Assembly: GCF_949282365.1 (NCBI RefSeq)
Contig: NZ_CASDOY010000003.1
Location: 62,001-126,000, forward strand
From: an uncultured Desulfovibrio sp.
GTDB taxonomy: Bacteria > Desulfobacterota > Desulfovibrionia > Desulfovibrionales > Desulfovibrionaceae
Length of the DNA: 64,000 nucleotides
Direction of reading: 5' to 3'
Both the position numbers and the translations under genes were made by a program. Position 1 is the first letter of the stretch, and the number at the start of each line of letters is the position of its first letter. Below the pieces are notes generated by a model. It saw nothing but the letters and a program-made list of their open reading frames with translations. It had not been told where the DNA came from and made no database searches. Positions 32,468 through 40,816 of the stretch are shown here, in pieces.

Positions 32468-33961
32468 TTAGCCCAGGTTCACGATGGATTCTTCGCCGGT
32501 CTCAGCGTGCAGCACGTGCACGGCGCAACCCAGTCACGGGTCAAAGGCGCGGATGGTGCGCCCCACATTGACGGGGTTGTTGATGTCCGGGATCTCCACG
32601 CCGATGAGGGCTTCTTCCAGAGGACCACGGCGGCCCTTGTCGTCACGCGGCGAGCAGTTCCACAGGGTGGCGGAAATGATCTGGTAGCTGTCGATCTTCT
32701 GGTCCTTCACACGGATGTAGTGGACCAGGGAGCCACGGGGAGCTTCGGAGCAGCCGTAGCCTTCGGCGGTCTGCGGGATCTCGAAGGGGGTGAAGGTCTC
32801 GGCGCCGGGCTTGATCTCCTTCAGCCAGCCTTCGATGGCATCGGCGATGAGCAGGGCTTCTTCCGCGCGGGCCACATGGCGGCCCATGATGGAGAAGACC
32901 GTATCCCAGCCCAGATCGCGGATGTTGCGGGCTTCGATGCCGAACTTTTCCTTGAGCATCTTCACGCCCACCGCGGACAGCGGGGGATTGGCCACCCACA
33001 TGCGGGCGGCGGGGCCCACTTCGACGACTTCGCCGTCGTAGCGGGGGGCCTTGACGAAGGAGTAGGCGTCCTTCTTGTCCACATCGGGCTTGGTCTCGGC
33101 GGCAGCGGCACCCTTGCCGCTGGTGGCGCCGTCGTACCAGGAGTACTTGAGGTCTTCGGTGATCTTCTTGGGATCGAAGGGCACGTCACGGCCGTTGAGG
33201 TAGACACCGGCCTTGAGCAGGTGGGTCTTGCCGTCGTCGGTCATGGGGAAGACGCCGAAGCAGGAGCAGCTGCGCACGCCCTGGCCCTGCTTGAACAGGT
33301 CCTTGTACACAGAGCCCACGATATAGGTGATGGGCAGGTATTTTTCAGCGATGAACTGGCGCACCTTCTTGAAGCGGGCCGCGTATTCCAGCAGGGCTTC
33401 CTTGGTGGGCATTTCCGTGGCGCCGCCGGGCACGATGCCCTGCACATGGGGCATGCGGCCGCCGAAGAGGGCGACCATCTCGTGGGCGATGCGGCGCACT
33501 TCCAGGGCTTCCAGATACTGGTCCACGCCCACCTTGTTGGCTTCGGGGGGCAGGCGCAGGTCGGGCTGGGCAAAACGCGGCACGAAGGGCGCGGTGTCGG
33601 GACCGGCCACGAAGTCCAGGGCGGCCAGGTGATAGAAGTGCAGGATGTGCGACTGCAGGTAGTTGGCGCCCAGGATCAGGTTACGGGTGAGGCGGCCGTT
33701 GCCGGTCACCTTGATCTTGAAGGCGTCGTCCTGGGCCAGGGCGGAAGCCATGGCGTGGGAAGTGGGGCAGACGCCGCAGATGCGCTGCACGATCTGGGTG
33801 GAGTCGCGCGGGTCGCGCCCTTTGAGGATCTGTTCAAAACCGCGGAACATCCCGCCGGTGAGGTGGGCGTCCACAACCTTGCCGTTCTCCACCACCACTT
33901 GGGCCTTGAGATGGCCCTCGATTCTGGTGACGGGATCGATGGCGATAGTGGCCTTGGCCAT
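32468..33961 (-). CDS. hysA: Periplasmic [NiFeSe] hydrogenase large subunit HysA (selenoprotein, UGA decoded as Sec)
   Basis: A 497-residue subunit carrying the Ni-Fe site for H2 oxidation or production. The N-terminal ligand motif is ICGVCPTSH (Cys62, Cys65). A TGA at 32534-32536 interrupts the frame exactly at the C-terminal nickel-ligand motif, which reads D-P-U-L-G-C-A-V-H (Sec476, Cys479). The frame then continues 21 more codons to TAA at 32468-32470. Maturation is expected to cut after His482, removing the last 15 residues. A conventional annotation would stop at 32534 and lose the active site. Shine-Dalgarno AAGGAG precedes ATG 33961. It follows hysB by 68 bases; a protease for processing and the Sec machinery are not in the window. 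Confidence 0.95.
32498..32530 (-). promoter_or_regulatory. Putative SECIS element of hysA
   Basis: Three bases after the UGA, the mRNA can fold into a hairpin: GGUU pairs with GACC at the base, GC with GC above, and GUGCA with UGCAC at the top, leaving a 5-base loop that contains GU. Distance and size match bacterial SECIS elements bound by SelB. The loop is not identical to the E. coli one. Confidence 0.6.
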
Positions 33962-34029
33962 AAAGCTCTCCTTTGAACGTCAGAAAAAATGGAAAAAGCC
34001 GAAGACCGCTTCCGGCAGCACCAGGTGAC

Positions 34030-34980
34030 CTAGTTGCTGTAGAAGGGGCTCTGTCCGTCAGGGAACGTGGGCTCGGTGCAGCCGATGCAGATGGCGTTGG
34101 CCACGCACCAGTTGACACCGTTCCATTTGCGTTCAAACGAGTCGCAGTACGCGCCGGGGCCCTTGCAGCCCAGGTCATAGCGGCAGCCGCTCTTGTCGGT
34201 GAAGGTGGCGGAGAACTTGCCTTCATCGTACTTGGGCAGGTAGGGGCAGTTTTCGTGCACGTTGCGACCGTAGAAGGGCAGCGGGCGACCCTCGCTGTCC
34301 AGCAGGGAGACGACTTCAGCCAGGCCGGCTTCCAGACCCTTTTCCTTGATCTTCTGGAGGGCCAGGGCGATGGTGCCCACGATCCAGTCGGGCTGGGGCG
34401 GGCAGCCGGGGATGTTGACCACGGGGGTCTTGATGCCGGCCTGCTTGAGCAGGGCGCCGGTGCCCACGGCTTCCGTCACGGAACCCTTGGCGGCGGGGAT
34501 GCCGCCGTACGCGGCGCAGGTGCCCAGAGCCAGCACGGCGGCGGCGTCAGGAGCCAGCTTTTTGACCAGGTCGGCCATGGTGATCTCCGTATGGCCTTCT
34601 TCGGCGACCACACAGTAACGGCCGTCCTTGGCCAGGGGGATGGAGCCCTCGATGGCCAGGAAGAATTTGCCCTTGAAGTTCCGGGCAATGTTCATCATGT
34701 GGGTGTAGGCGTCGTGGCCTTCACCGCCCATGACGGTCGGATGGTACTCAAGGCTGATGATCTTCAGCAGCACATCCGCGATAGAGGGGTTGACGTTGTT
34801 CAGCAGTGAAACCGAACAACCGGTACAGCCCTGTCCCTGCAACCAGATGACAGGGGGGCGCTCGCCGGTCAGCGTGCCAGCCAGAGCTTCGCGCACCGCA
34901 GGATGGAACATCTGCGCCACGCCGAAGCCCGCCACTGTGCCGGTACACAGTTTGACGAAATCACGCCTGTTGAGACTCAT
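34030..34980 (-). CDS. hysB: Periplasmic [NiFeSe] hydrogenase small subunit HysB
   Basis: A 316-residue iron-sulfur subunit that passes electrons from the Ni-Fe site to periplasmic cytochrome c3. A Tat signal (NRRDFVKLCTG) is at the N-terminus. The proximal cluster motif GQGCTGCS and further ligand segments (NIPGCPPQPDW, CPYLPKYD, CIGCTEPTFPD) indicate three clusters. There is no C-terminal membrane helix, so the enzyme is probably soluble in the periplasm and exported with HysA attached. ATG 34980 is chosen, with AGGAGG just upstream; the longer frame adds residues before the Tat motif. First gene of the hysBA operon. Confidence 0.95.
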   Translation of the reverse strand: MSLNRRDFVKLCTGTVAGFGVAQMFHPAVREALAGTLTGERPPVIWLQGQGCTGCSVSLLNNVNPSIADVLLKIISLEYHPTVMGGEGHDAYTHMMNIARNFKGKFFLAIEGSIPLAKDGRYCVVAEEGHTEITMADLVKKLAPDAAAVLALGTCAAYGGIPAAKGSVTEAVGTGALLKQAGIKTPVVNIPGCPPQPDWIVGTIALALQKIKEKGLEAGLAEVVSLLDSEGRPLPFYGRNVHENCPYLPKYDEGKFSATFTDKSGCRYDLGCKGPGAYCDSFERKWNGVNWCVANAICIGCTEPTFPDGQSPFYSN

Positions 34981-35048
34981 GCATGCCTCCTCATGTTGGC
35001 GTAGTGAAAAAAAACGGCAGTCGGGTATGCCTGACGGCATATATCACA

Positions 35049-35077
35049 GATGTATCAAGCCCTGTGTATCGTGTCAA
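35049..35077 (-). promoter_or_regulatory. Probable hysBA promoter
   Basis: On the minus strand TTGACA (35072-35077), a 17-base spacer and TACATC (35049-35054) preceded by TGA, an extended -10. It gives a leader of about 60 bases before hysB. Confidence 0.5.
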
Positions 35078-35145
35078 CGTGGCTGTCCGGGAAACAGGCT
35101 TGGAATAAGGGATTCCGAGCAGATCGATCATCTTTCCTGAAAACG

Positions 35146-36015
35146 TCAGCAGGCGAAAATGCGCAGACCGGCATAGCCCACCACATGGCCCGCATCACCG
35201 GAGATGGCGGCGGAGGTCTCGTGCAGGACCAGGCTCAGGCGCGTCTGCCGGCGGGGCTGCCAGGCGCGCAGGGCGTACAGGGCCAGGGCCAGCGGTGCGG
35301 CGCCGCACATGCTGATGCGCCGGGCGTGTACGGTCTGCAGCAGGGCATCGCCGTCGGCCGTGAAGGCGGCCTGCAGGGCCAGCTCGTCCTTGCGCAGGGT
35401 GGTCTGCTGGTCCTCGTAGTGGTTCATGTCCGAGCTGACCAGCAGCAGGGGGGGCTGCCCGTCACGGACGCGGCAGCGCTCCAGCACCCGGGCCAGCCGC
35501 TGGCCGGCGGTCCTGAGCACGGGCGCCTGCCGGGTGCCCACGCAGACCGGCACCATATGGAAGGGAGCGTCCCCCGCGCAGACCTGGAGGAAGGGCAGCA
35601 GGACCTCGATGCTGTGTTCACGGGCATGGCCCGTGACATCGGCGCAGAAATCCTCGTCGGCTTCGCAGAGCAGGCGGGCCATCTCGCCGTCCACGGGCAC
35701 GGGGCCCAGCGGGGTCTGCCAGGCCCCGGCGGGCCAGACGGACAGGGGCGTGCCCAGGCCGGTGTGGTTGGGGCAGAGGATGAACAGGGTCCGGGGCAGA
35801 CGCACATGGGCCAGGGTGGCGCCGATGACGCGGCCGCTGTAGATGTGCCCGGCGTGGGGCAGCATGAGGCCCGCCAGCTGCGCCGCGTCCGCGTCATCAA
35901 GAGCGGCCGCAGGCAGGGACGCGCCCTGTTTCAGGAACGACGCCACTTCGGCACGCAAATCGGCCGGAGCGTCGGTATAAAAACGGCCTGCGACAGCGGG
36001 CTGGCGAAGATGCAT
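35146..36015 (-). CDS. AmmeMemoRadiSam system protein B (MEMO1 family)
   Basis: A 289-residue protein of the MEMO family, related to class III extradiol dioxygenases. Seen are the typical start RQPAVAGRFY, the histidine segments LPHAGHIYSG and CPNHTGLG, EHSIEVLLPFLQ and SSDMNHY. The usual partners (an AMMECR1 domain and a radical SAM protein) are not next to it here. The biochemical role is unknown. ATG 36015 follows AGGAGG. It ends within 170 bases of hysB's start on the same strand, but hysB has its own promoter. Confidence 0.88.
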   Translation of the reverse strand: MHLRQPAVAGRFYTDAPADLRAEVASFLKQGASLPAAALDDADAAQLAGLMLPHAGHIYSGRVIGATLAHVRLPRTLFILCPNHTGLGTPLSVWPAGAWQTPLGPVPVDGEMARLLCEADEDFCADVTGHAREHSIEVLLPFLQVCAGDAPFHMVPVCVGTRQAPVLRTAGQRLARVLERCRVRDGQPPLLLVSSDMNHYEDQQTTLRKDELALQAAFTADGDALLQTVHARRISMCGAAPLALALYALRAWQPRRQTRLSLVLHETSAAISGDAGHVVGYAGLRIFAC

Positions 36016-36443
36016 GGCGGTATCCTCCTGAAAAGGTCCTGGACTGGGAAAAGCATAGCCCTGCCGGGCGGCAAAGGCCAGTGTCGCCGAGACGGTCCGC
36101 CCGGCGGGAGCGGGCGCGGGTAAACGTCCGGGGAGGGCGGGGGCGGCGGGCAGGCATGCGGCGTGCGTCGGGCGAAGGCCCCAGCGACGTGCGCGCATGT
36201 CTCGTCCCGCTGCCTTGCGCAAACGCGGATGGTCCATCACCGCATGCGGACATGAGAAAGGCACCTTTGTGTCCCAAAGGTGCCTTTCTGTCGTTGGCGC
36301 AGCTCAAGGCCGGTGTTGCACGGTCCGCGTGTCCCGGCCCCGGCGAGAAGACCCGTATGGGGGGCGAGGGGGCTGGCGTCGCGGGCAGCGGCCGCAGGGC
36401 CGGGACTCGCCCGCAAAGGTACGGGCGCTCGCGCGCCCAGCTC
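36016..36443. other. Gap between pyrC and the MEMO gene
   Basis: No gene is supported. The main feature is the palindromic terminator at 36255-36289. The promoter of the MEMO gene should lie in 36016-36150, but no clear pair of hexamers is seen. Confidence 0.5.
36255..36289. terminator. Perfect 14-bp palindromic terminator downstream of pyrBC
   Basis: GAAAGGCACCTTTG (36256-36269) pairs with CAAAGGTGCCTTTC (36275-36288) over a 5-base loop. It would work in both directions and lies about 155 bases past the pyrC stop. Confidence 0.7.
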
Positions 36444-37706
36444 CTAGAACAGCTGCACGCCGCCCAGCCAGTGATGGCGGACGCGGCCCTGCAGCTCCTG
36501 CCCCAGGAAGGGCGTATTATGGCTCTTGGAATACAGGGTCTCGCGGCTGACGGTCCACTTCTCGTCAGGATCGAAGAGGAAGAAGTCGGCCGGGTCCCCG
36601 GGCTCGAAGCGGTTGAGGGGCAGCTTGAAGATCTCGGCCGGGCGCACGCTCCAGAGGCGGTGCAGGTCGGCCTCGCTGATGACGCCCTCGCGCACCAGCT
36701 GCCAGGTCAGGCTCAGGGCCAGGTCCATGCCGGTGAAGCCGCAGGGGGCCTCGTCCAGGGTGCGTTCCTTCTCATGGGCGGCATGCGGGGCATGGTCGGT
36801 GGCCAGGATGTCGATGGTGCCGTCCTTGATGGCGCGGCGCAGGGCCTCGCGGTCTTCGGGGCGGCGCAGCGGCGGGCTGACCTTGGCGTTGGTATTGTAG
36901 CCGTCCAGCGCGGACTCGTCCAGGGTCAGGTAGTGGGGGCAGGTCTCGGCCGTGACCTTGACGCCGCGGGCCTTGCCCCAGGCGATGATGTCCACGGTGA
37001 GGGCGCTGGAGACGTGGGCGATATGCACGGGCAGATCCAGATACTCGGCCAGCATGATGTCACGGGCGGCCTGCACGGCCTCGCCCACCGGGGGCTGGCC
37101 CTTGACGCCCAGGCTGCCGCTGAGGGGGCCTTCGTTCATGACCCAGCCGCGGGCCAGAGTGCTGTCCTCGCAATGGTCGATGAAGGTCAGGCCCAGGTCG
37201 GCGCCGTATTCCATGACGCGGCGCAGCAGCTCGGTGCCGGGCATGGGGCGGCCGTCATTGGAGATGGCCACGCAGCCGGCTTCCTTGAGTTCCTGCAGGG
37301 GGGCCATCTCCTCCCCGGCCAGGCCCACGGTGGCGGCGGCGATGGGGCAAAGGCGCGGACCGTGGGGATGGGTCCGGGCCGCGCGGTCCAGCATGAAGCG
37401 GGTGACGCTGGCAGTGTCGTTGACGGGCCTGGTGTTGGCCATGCACATGACCGAGCCGAACCCGCCGTGCGCGGCGGCTTCCAGACCGGTGTCGATGTCT
37501 TCCTTGTATTCGAAGCCGGGCTCGCGCAGATGCACATGGGCATCCACCAGGCTGGGCATGAGGATCAGGCCGCGGGCGTCCACGATCCGGCTGCCTTCCG
37601 GGGCGGCGTGATGACCGGCGGGGGTCATGGTCACGATCTTGCCGTCCTGCACCAGCAGGTCCACGGGAGCGTCCAGATGACGGGCGTTCTTGATGCACAG
37701 GGTCAT
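36444..37706 (-). CDS. pyrC: Dihydroorotase PyrC
   Basis: A 420-residue amidohydrolase that closes carbamoyl aspartate to dihydroorotate in pyrimidine synthesis. The zinc motif DAHVHLREPG holds His57 and His59. Further family segments are IDHCED, HIAHVSS, AETCPHYLTL and ILATDHAPH. It is the longer, class I type usually coupled with PyrB; its start codon directly follows the pyrB stop. Both genes are expected to respond to the attenuator upstream of pyrB. Confidence 0.95.
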   Translation of the reverse strand: MTLCIKNARHLDAPVDLLVQDGKIVTMTPAGHHAAPEGSRIVDARGLILMPSLVDAHVHLREPGFEYKEDIDTGLEAAAHGGFGSVMCMANTRPVNDTASVTRFMLDRAARTHPHGPRLCPIAAATVGLAGEEMAPLQELKEAGCVAISNDGRPMPGTELLRRVMEYGADLGLTFIDHCEDSTLARGWVMNEGPLSGSLGVKGQPPVGEAVQAARDIMLAEYLDLPVHIAHVSSALTVDIIAWGKARGVKVTAETCPHYLTLDESALDGYNTNAKVSPPLRRPEDREALRRAIKDGTIDILATDHAPHAAHEKERTLDEAPCGFTGMDLALSLTWQLVREGVISEADLHRLWSVRPAEIFKLPLNRFEPGDPADFFLFDPDEKWTVSRETLYSKSHNTPFLGQELQGRVRHHWLGGVQLF

Positions 37707-38660
37707 TTAGCAACCTCCATCGTTGCGGGTGGCCAGCAGATACAGGACGGCCATGCGGGTGGCCACGCCGGAGGCCACCTGGTCGAGCACCAGGCTGCGC
37801 GGGTCGTCGGCCACATCATTGGAAATTTCCAGCCCGCGGTTCATGGGGCCGGGATGCAGGACCTTGACGCCGGGGTGGGTGAGTTCCAGATGACGTTCGG
37901 TCAGGCAGAAACGGCGGGAATATTCGGCGAGGTCGGGCAGCAGGCCGGCCTGCTGGCGTTCCAGCTGCAGGCGCAGGCACATGACGGCGTCGGTATCGCG
38001 CACGGCCCGGTCCAGATCGCCGTACACGTCCACGGGCCAGGACTCCACCCCGGCGGGCAGCAGGGTGCGCGGCGCGCACAGGCGCACCCTGGCCCCCAGC
38101 ATGGTGAGCAGGTGGACATTGGAGCGGGCCACGCGGCTGTGGGCGATGTCGCCCAGGATGAGCACCTGCTTGCCGGCAAAGGCGTCGCCCCAGACCTGCC
38201 GCAGGGCGAAGCTGTCCAGCAGGGCCTGGGTGGGATGGGCATGCCAGCCGTCGCCGCCATTGACGATGCCGCAGGAGACGCGCTCGGCCAGGAACTGGGC
38301 CGCGCCGCTGCTGGGATGGCGGATGACGATGACGTCCGGCCCCATGGCCTGCAGGGTCAGGGCCGTGTCCTTGAGGCTCTCGCCCTTGTTGAGGCTGGAA
38401 CCGGACTTGGCCAGGGAGTAGGTGTCCGCCGACAGGCGTTTGCCGGCCACATCGAACGACGTCTTGGTGCGCGTGCTGTTCTCCACGAAGAAGAGCACCA
38501 CGGTCTTGCCCTTGAGGGTGGGCACCTTCTTGACGGGTCTCAGGTTGATTTCCTGGAAGCTGGCGGCCACGTTCAGCAGATGGCGCACGTCCTGTGCGTC
38601 GAGCTGGGTGACGTCCAGCAGGTCTTTGTGCGGCCAGCGGTACGGAGTATCTGTAGTCAT
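37707..38660 (-). CDS. pyrB: Aspartate carbamoyltransferase catalytic subunit PyrB
   Basis: A 317-residue enzyme that transfers the carbamoyl group to aspartate. The motif ENSTRTKTSF binds carbamoyl phosphate and HPTQALLD and the P-G-P-M-N-R-G segment complete the active site. There is no pyrI regulatory gene; instead pyrC follows with no gap, as in class A complexes where PyrB associates with a dihydroorotase. No good Shine-Dalgarno is seen before ATG 38660, which suggests that translation depends on the leader. A terminator with eight U stands 23 bases upstream, marking attenuation control. Confidence 0.95.
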   Translation of the reverse strand: MTTDTPYRWPHKDLLDVTQLDAQDVRHLLNVAASFQEINLRPVKKVPTLKGKTVVLFFVENSTRTKTSFDVAGKRLSADTYSLAKSGSSLNKGESLKDTALTLQAMGPDVIVIRHPSSGAAQFLAERVSCGIVNGGDGWHAHPTQALLDSFALRQVWGDAFAGKQVLILGDIAHSRVARSNVHLLTMLGARVRLCAPRTLLPAGVESWPVDVYGDLDRAVRDTDAVMCLRLQLERQQAGLLPDLAEYSRRFCLTERHLELTHPGVKVLHPGPMNRGLEISNDVADDPRSLVLDQVASGVATRMAVLYLLATRNDGGC

Positions 38661-38682
38661 GGCGTCGTGGTGGTTGCAGATT

Positions 38683-38707
38683 AAAAAAAAGCCCGCTCAA
38701 AAGCGGG
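38683..38707 (-). terminator. Attenuator terminator in the pyrB leader
   Basis: On the minus strand CCCGCT (38702-38707 complement) pairs with AGCGGG over TTTG, followed by C and eight T (38683-38690). It lies between the promoter and pyrB, not after a gene, so it can only serve to stop pyrB transcription conditionally. Confidence 0.8.
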
Positions 38708-38789
38708 ACAAAAAGGGAAACCGGGCAGACCCCCTGCGAATGGCGTTCTCAGGGCGCAGATTTCCGCGGTACGTTGCCAGACATTGCAT
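38697..38789 (-). CDS. Putative pyrB leader peptide (30 codons)
   Basis: A small open frame reads M-Q-C-L-A-T-Y-R-G-N and ends F-P-F-L-S-R-F-stop. Its UGA lies in the loop/3' arm of the attenuator hairpin. Just before, the mRNA is pyrimidine-rich (UUUCCCUUUUUGUCCC), where RNA polymerase would pause at low UTP. A ribosome following closely to the stop codon would block the hairpin, the mechanism known for enterobacterial pyrBI. The predicted promoter puts the transcript start very close to this ATG, so it would be leaderless or nearly so; this is the weak point. Confidence 0.45.
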   Translation of the reverse strand: MQCLATYRGNLRPENAIRRGSARFPFLSRF

Positions 38790-38796
38790 GGGGGAA

Positions 38797-38825
38797 AACC
38801 TAGACGCTGCCGGACGCTTTGTAAA
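38797..38825 (-). promoter_or_regulatory. Probable pyrBC promoter
   Basis: On the minus strand TTTACA (38820-38825), 17 bases, TAGGTT (38797-38802). Divergent from the promoter at 38838-38866. Confidence 0.5.
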
Positions 38826-38837
38826 GGAAAAAGTCTG

Positions 38838-38866
38838 TTGACGCCTTGGGGGCCTTTGTCTACCTT
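38838..38866 (+). promoter_or_regulatory. Probable promoter of the TauE/SafE gene
   Basis: TTGACG (38838-38843), a 17-base spacer and TACCTT (38861-38866), about 150 bases before the gene at 39020. It is back to back with the pyrBC promoter. Confidence 0.5.
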
Positions 38867-39019
38867 TTGTGGGCATTGCGCCGGGCGGACGGCGGGTGTC
38901 CGGTGCTTTCCCGAAAGGCGGGGGGGCTCGGGGCCGGCCGCCTTTTTTCTTTCCCTGCCGGATCGCGCCGCGTGCGTGTCACGGCATGTCCGGCGCTGTT
39001 TCCATGGAGGAAGGTCGCC

Positions 39020-39817
39020 ATGTTCGTTTCCATCATTGTCTATCTGTGCTGCGGCGCCGTGGCCGGTGTGCTGGCCGGTCTGCTGGGCGTGGGCGGCGGC
39101 ATCGTCATCGTGCCCATGCTGGTGGCGGTCTTTCCCAGCCAGGGCGTACCCGCCGGATATGTGCAGCAGCTGGCCCTGGGCACGTCCCTGGCCAGCATCA
39201 TCATCACGTCCATCTCCAGCAGCCGGGCCCACCACAAACGCGGCGCGGTCCACTGGGACATCTTCCGCAACATCACGCCCGGCATCCTGCTCGGCACCTT
39301 CCTGGGCGGTCTGGTGGCCACCCAGATGCCGACCCTGTTCCTGAAGGTCTTTTTCATCTGCTTCCTGGGCTTCGTCTCCGCCCAGATGCTGTCCAACTAC
39401 CGTCCTCCGGCCAGCCGCGAGATGCCCGGCGCCCTGGGCACCGCCGGCGTGGGCGGCGTCATCGGCCTCGTCTCCAGCTTCGTGGGCATCGGCGGGGGCA
39501 CGCTCTCCGTGCCCTTCATGAGCTTCTGCAACGTGCCCCTGCACCATGCCGTGGGCACCTCGGCGGCCATCGGCTTCCCCATCGCCGTGGCCGGCACCCT
39601 GGGCTATATCGTGGGCGGCTGGGGCGAGCCCGGCCTGCCGGCTGGCTGTCTGGGCTTCGTGAACCTCACGGCCTTCTTCGGCATCGCCGCCGCCAGCTTC
39701 CTGACGGCGCCCATCGGGGCGCGCCTGTCCCACTCCCTGCCCACGGCCAAGCTCAAGAAAGGCTTTGCCGTCTTCCTGATCATCGTGGCCCTGCGCATGC
39801 TGGCGGGCCTGTTCTAA
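39020..39817 (+). CDS. TauE/SafE family transporter (probable sulfite or organosulfonate exporter)
   Basis: A 265-residue integral membrane protein with about eight hydrophobic helices and the two duplicated glycine-rich motifs of the family (LLGVGGGIVIVPML near residue 20, FVGIGGGTLSVPFM near 155). Members move sulfite, sulfoacetate or other small anions across the inner membrane. In a sulfate reducer sulfite export or sulfonate handling is plausible, but the substrate cannot be read from sequence. ATG 39020 is preceded by GGAGGAAGG. Own promoter and terminator make it a single-gene unit. Confidence 0.85.
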   Translation: MFVSIIVYLCCGAVAGVLAGLLGVGGGIVIVPMLVAVFPSQGVPAGYVQQLALGTSLASIIITSISSSRAHHKRGAVHWDIFRNITPGILLGTFLGGLVATQMPTLFLKVFFICFLGFVSAQMLSNYRPPASREMPGALGTAGVGGVIGLVSSFVGIGGGTLSVPFMSFCNVPLHHAVGTSAAIGFPIAVAGTLGYIVGGWGEPGLPAGCLGFVNLTAFFGIAAASFLTAPIGARLSHSLPTAKLKKGFAVFLIIVALRMLAGLF

Positions 39818-39826
39818 CGCTGTTTT

Positions 39827-39898
39827 GCCGGAAGGCGCTCCTGTGCCTGCCGCCCCCCTGGAGCGCGGCGGCAGGCGGGCCCTTCCGGCTGTTTTTTT
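39827..39898 (+). terminator. Two-level terminator after the TauE/SafE gene
   Basis: Outer stem GCCGGAAGG (39827-39835) with CCTTCCGGC (39881-39889), inner stem CCTGCCGC with GCGGCAGG, followed by TGTTTTTTT. Confidence 0.85.
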
Positions 39899-39947
39899 GC
39901 GGCCGGGCACGAGGTCCGTCCCGTAAACCCTCCGATCCGGGAGAGCC

Positions 39948-40811
39948 ATGAAACTGAAGACCTACAACAGCAGGCTGGCGGAATCCGTCTGGTGGAACCT
40001 GCTCTGGCTGACCATCGGCGCCTTTTTTGTCACGGTATGCATCTCGAGCGTGGTGGCCCAGCACTCCATGCTCTCGGGCGGCGTCCTGGGCATGGCCCTG
40101 CTGGTGTTCTACAGCACCGACCTGCTGACGCCACTGGTCTGGTACCTGCTGCTCTCTATCCCCATCTGGGTCTGGGGCTGGTTCTTCGTGGGGCGCCGTT
40201 TCCTGCTGTATACGGCCTACGGCACCATCTGCACCACCATTTTCGGCATGTTCGTCAACTTCCAGATCCCCATCAACAACGAAGTGTACGCGGCCGTGGC
40301 GGCCGGCGTGCTGCACGGCGCCGGTGTGGGCATGATGCTGCGCACCCTGGGCAGCAGCGGCGGGACGGACATCATCGCCGTGGCCCTGAAACAGCGCTGG
40401 AACATCCCCATCGGGCAGTTCAGTTTCGCGGTCAATATCTGTATCTTCCTGGCGGGCGCGTTCCGCCTGTCGCTGGACATCATCATCGCTTCCACCATCA
40501 TGATGTTCATCTCGGCCAACACGCTGGAATATGTGGTGGGCCTGTTCAACCACCGCAAGCTGGTGATGATCATTTCCGATCATGGCGAGGAGATCAGCGA
40601 GGCCATCCTGGTCAGCGAGCGCTTCGGCGTGACCCTGATCCGGGGCAAGGGCGCCTATTCCGGTGGCGACAGGGAGATCCTGCTCACCGTGACCAACAAT
40701 GTGGCGCTCAAGCGCCTGGAGAATCTGGTCTTCATGGTGGATCCCAAGGCCCTGTTCGTGGTGGAGAACACCTTTTATGTGTCCGGCGGCCAGTTCTCGC
40801 GCCGGGGGTGA
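39948..40811 (+). CDS. YitT family membrane protein (DUF161/DUF2179)
   Basis: A 287-residue protein with five or six membrane helices in the first 200 residues (including the conserved GSSGGTDIIA segment) and a C-terminal soluble DUF2179 domain of about 80 residues (GVTLIRGKGAYSGGDREIL). The domain order is normal for the YitT family. Transport of an unknown small molecule is possible; no function is established. GGGAGAGCC precedes the ATG. The amidohydrolase gene follows after five bases, so they form one transcript. Confidence 0.85.
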   Translation: MKLKTYNSRLAESVWWNLLWLTIGAFFVTVCISSVVAQHSMLSGGVLGMALLVFYSTDLLTPLVWYLLLSIPIWVWGWFFVGRRFLLYTAYGTICTTIFGMFVNFQIPINNEVYAAVAAGVLHGAGVGMMLRTLGSSGGTDIIAVALKQRWNIPIGQFSFAVNICIFLAGAFRLSLDIIIASTIMMFISANTLEYVVGLFNHRKLVMIISDHGEEISEAILVSERFGVTLIRGKGAYSGGDREILLTVTNNVALKRLENLVFMVDPKALFVVENTFYVSGGQFSRRG

Positions 40812-40816
40812 GGACC

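Noticed and set aside
32534..32536. Premature stop codon making hysA a pseudogene
   Set aside because: The stop is exactly at the position of the nickel-binding Cys/Sec, the frame after it encodes the normal C-terminal tail, a SECIS-like hairpin follows and the gene is otherwise intact with its own terminator. Selenocysteine decoding explains all of this.
34981..35040. Longer N-terminus for HysB from the upstream in-frame ATG
   Set aside because: It would put 20 residues before the twin-arginine motif, and the AGGAGG site is spaced for ATG 34980.
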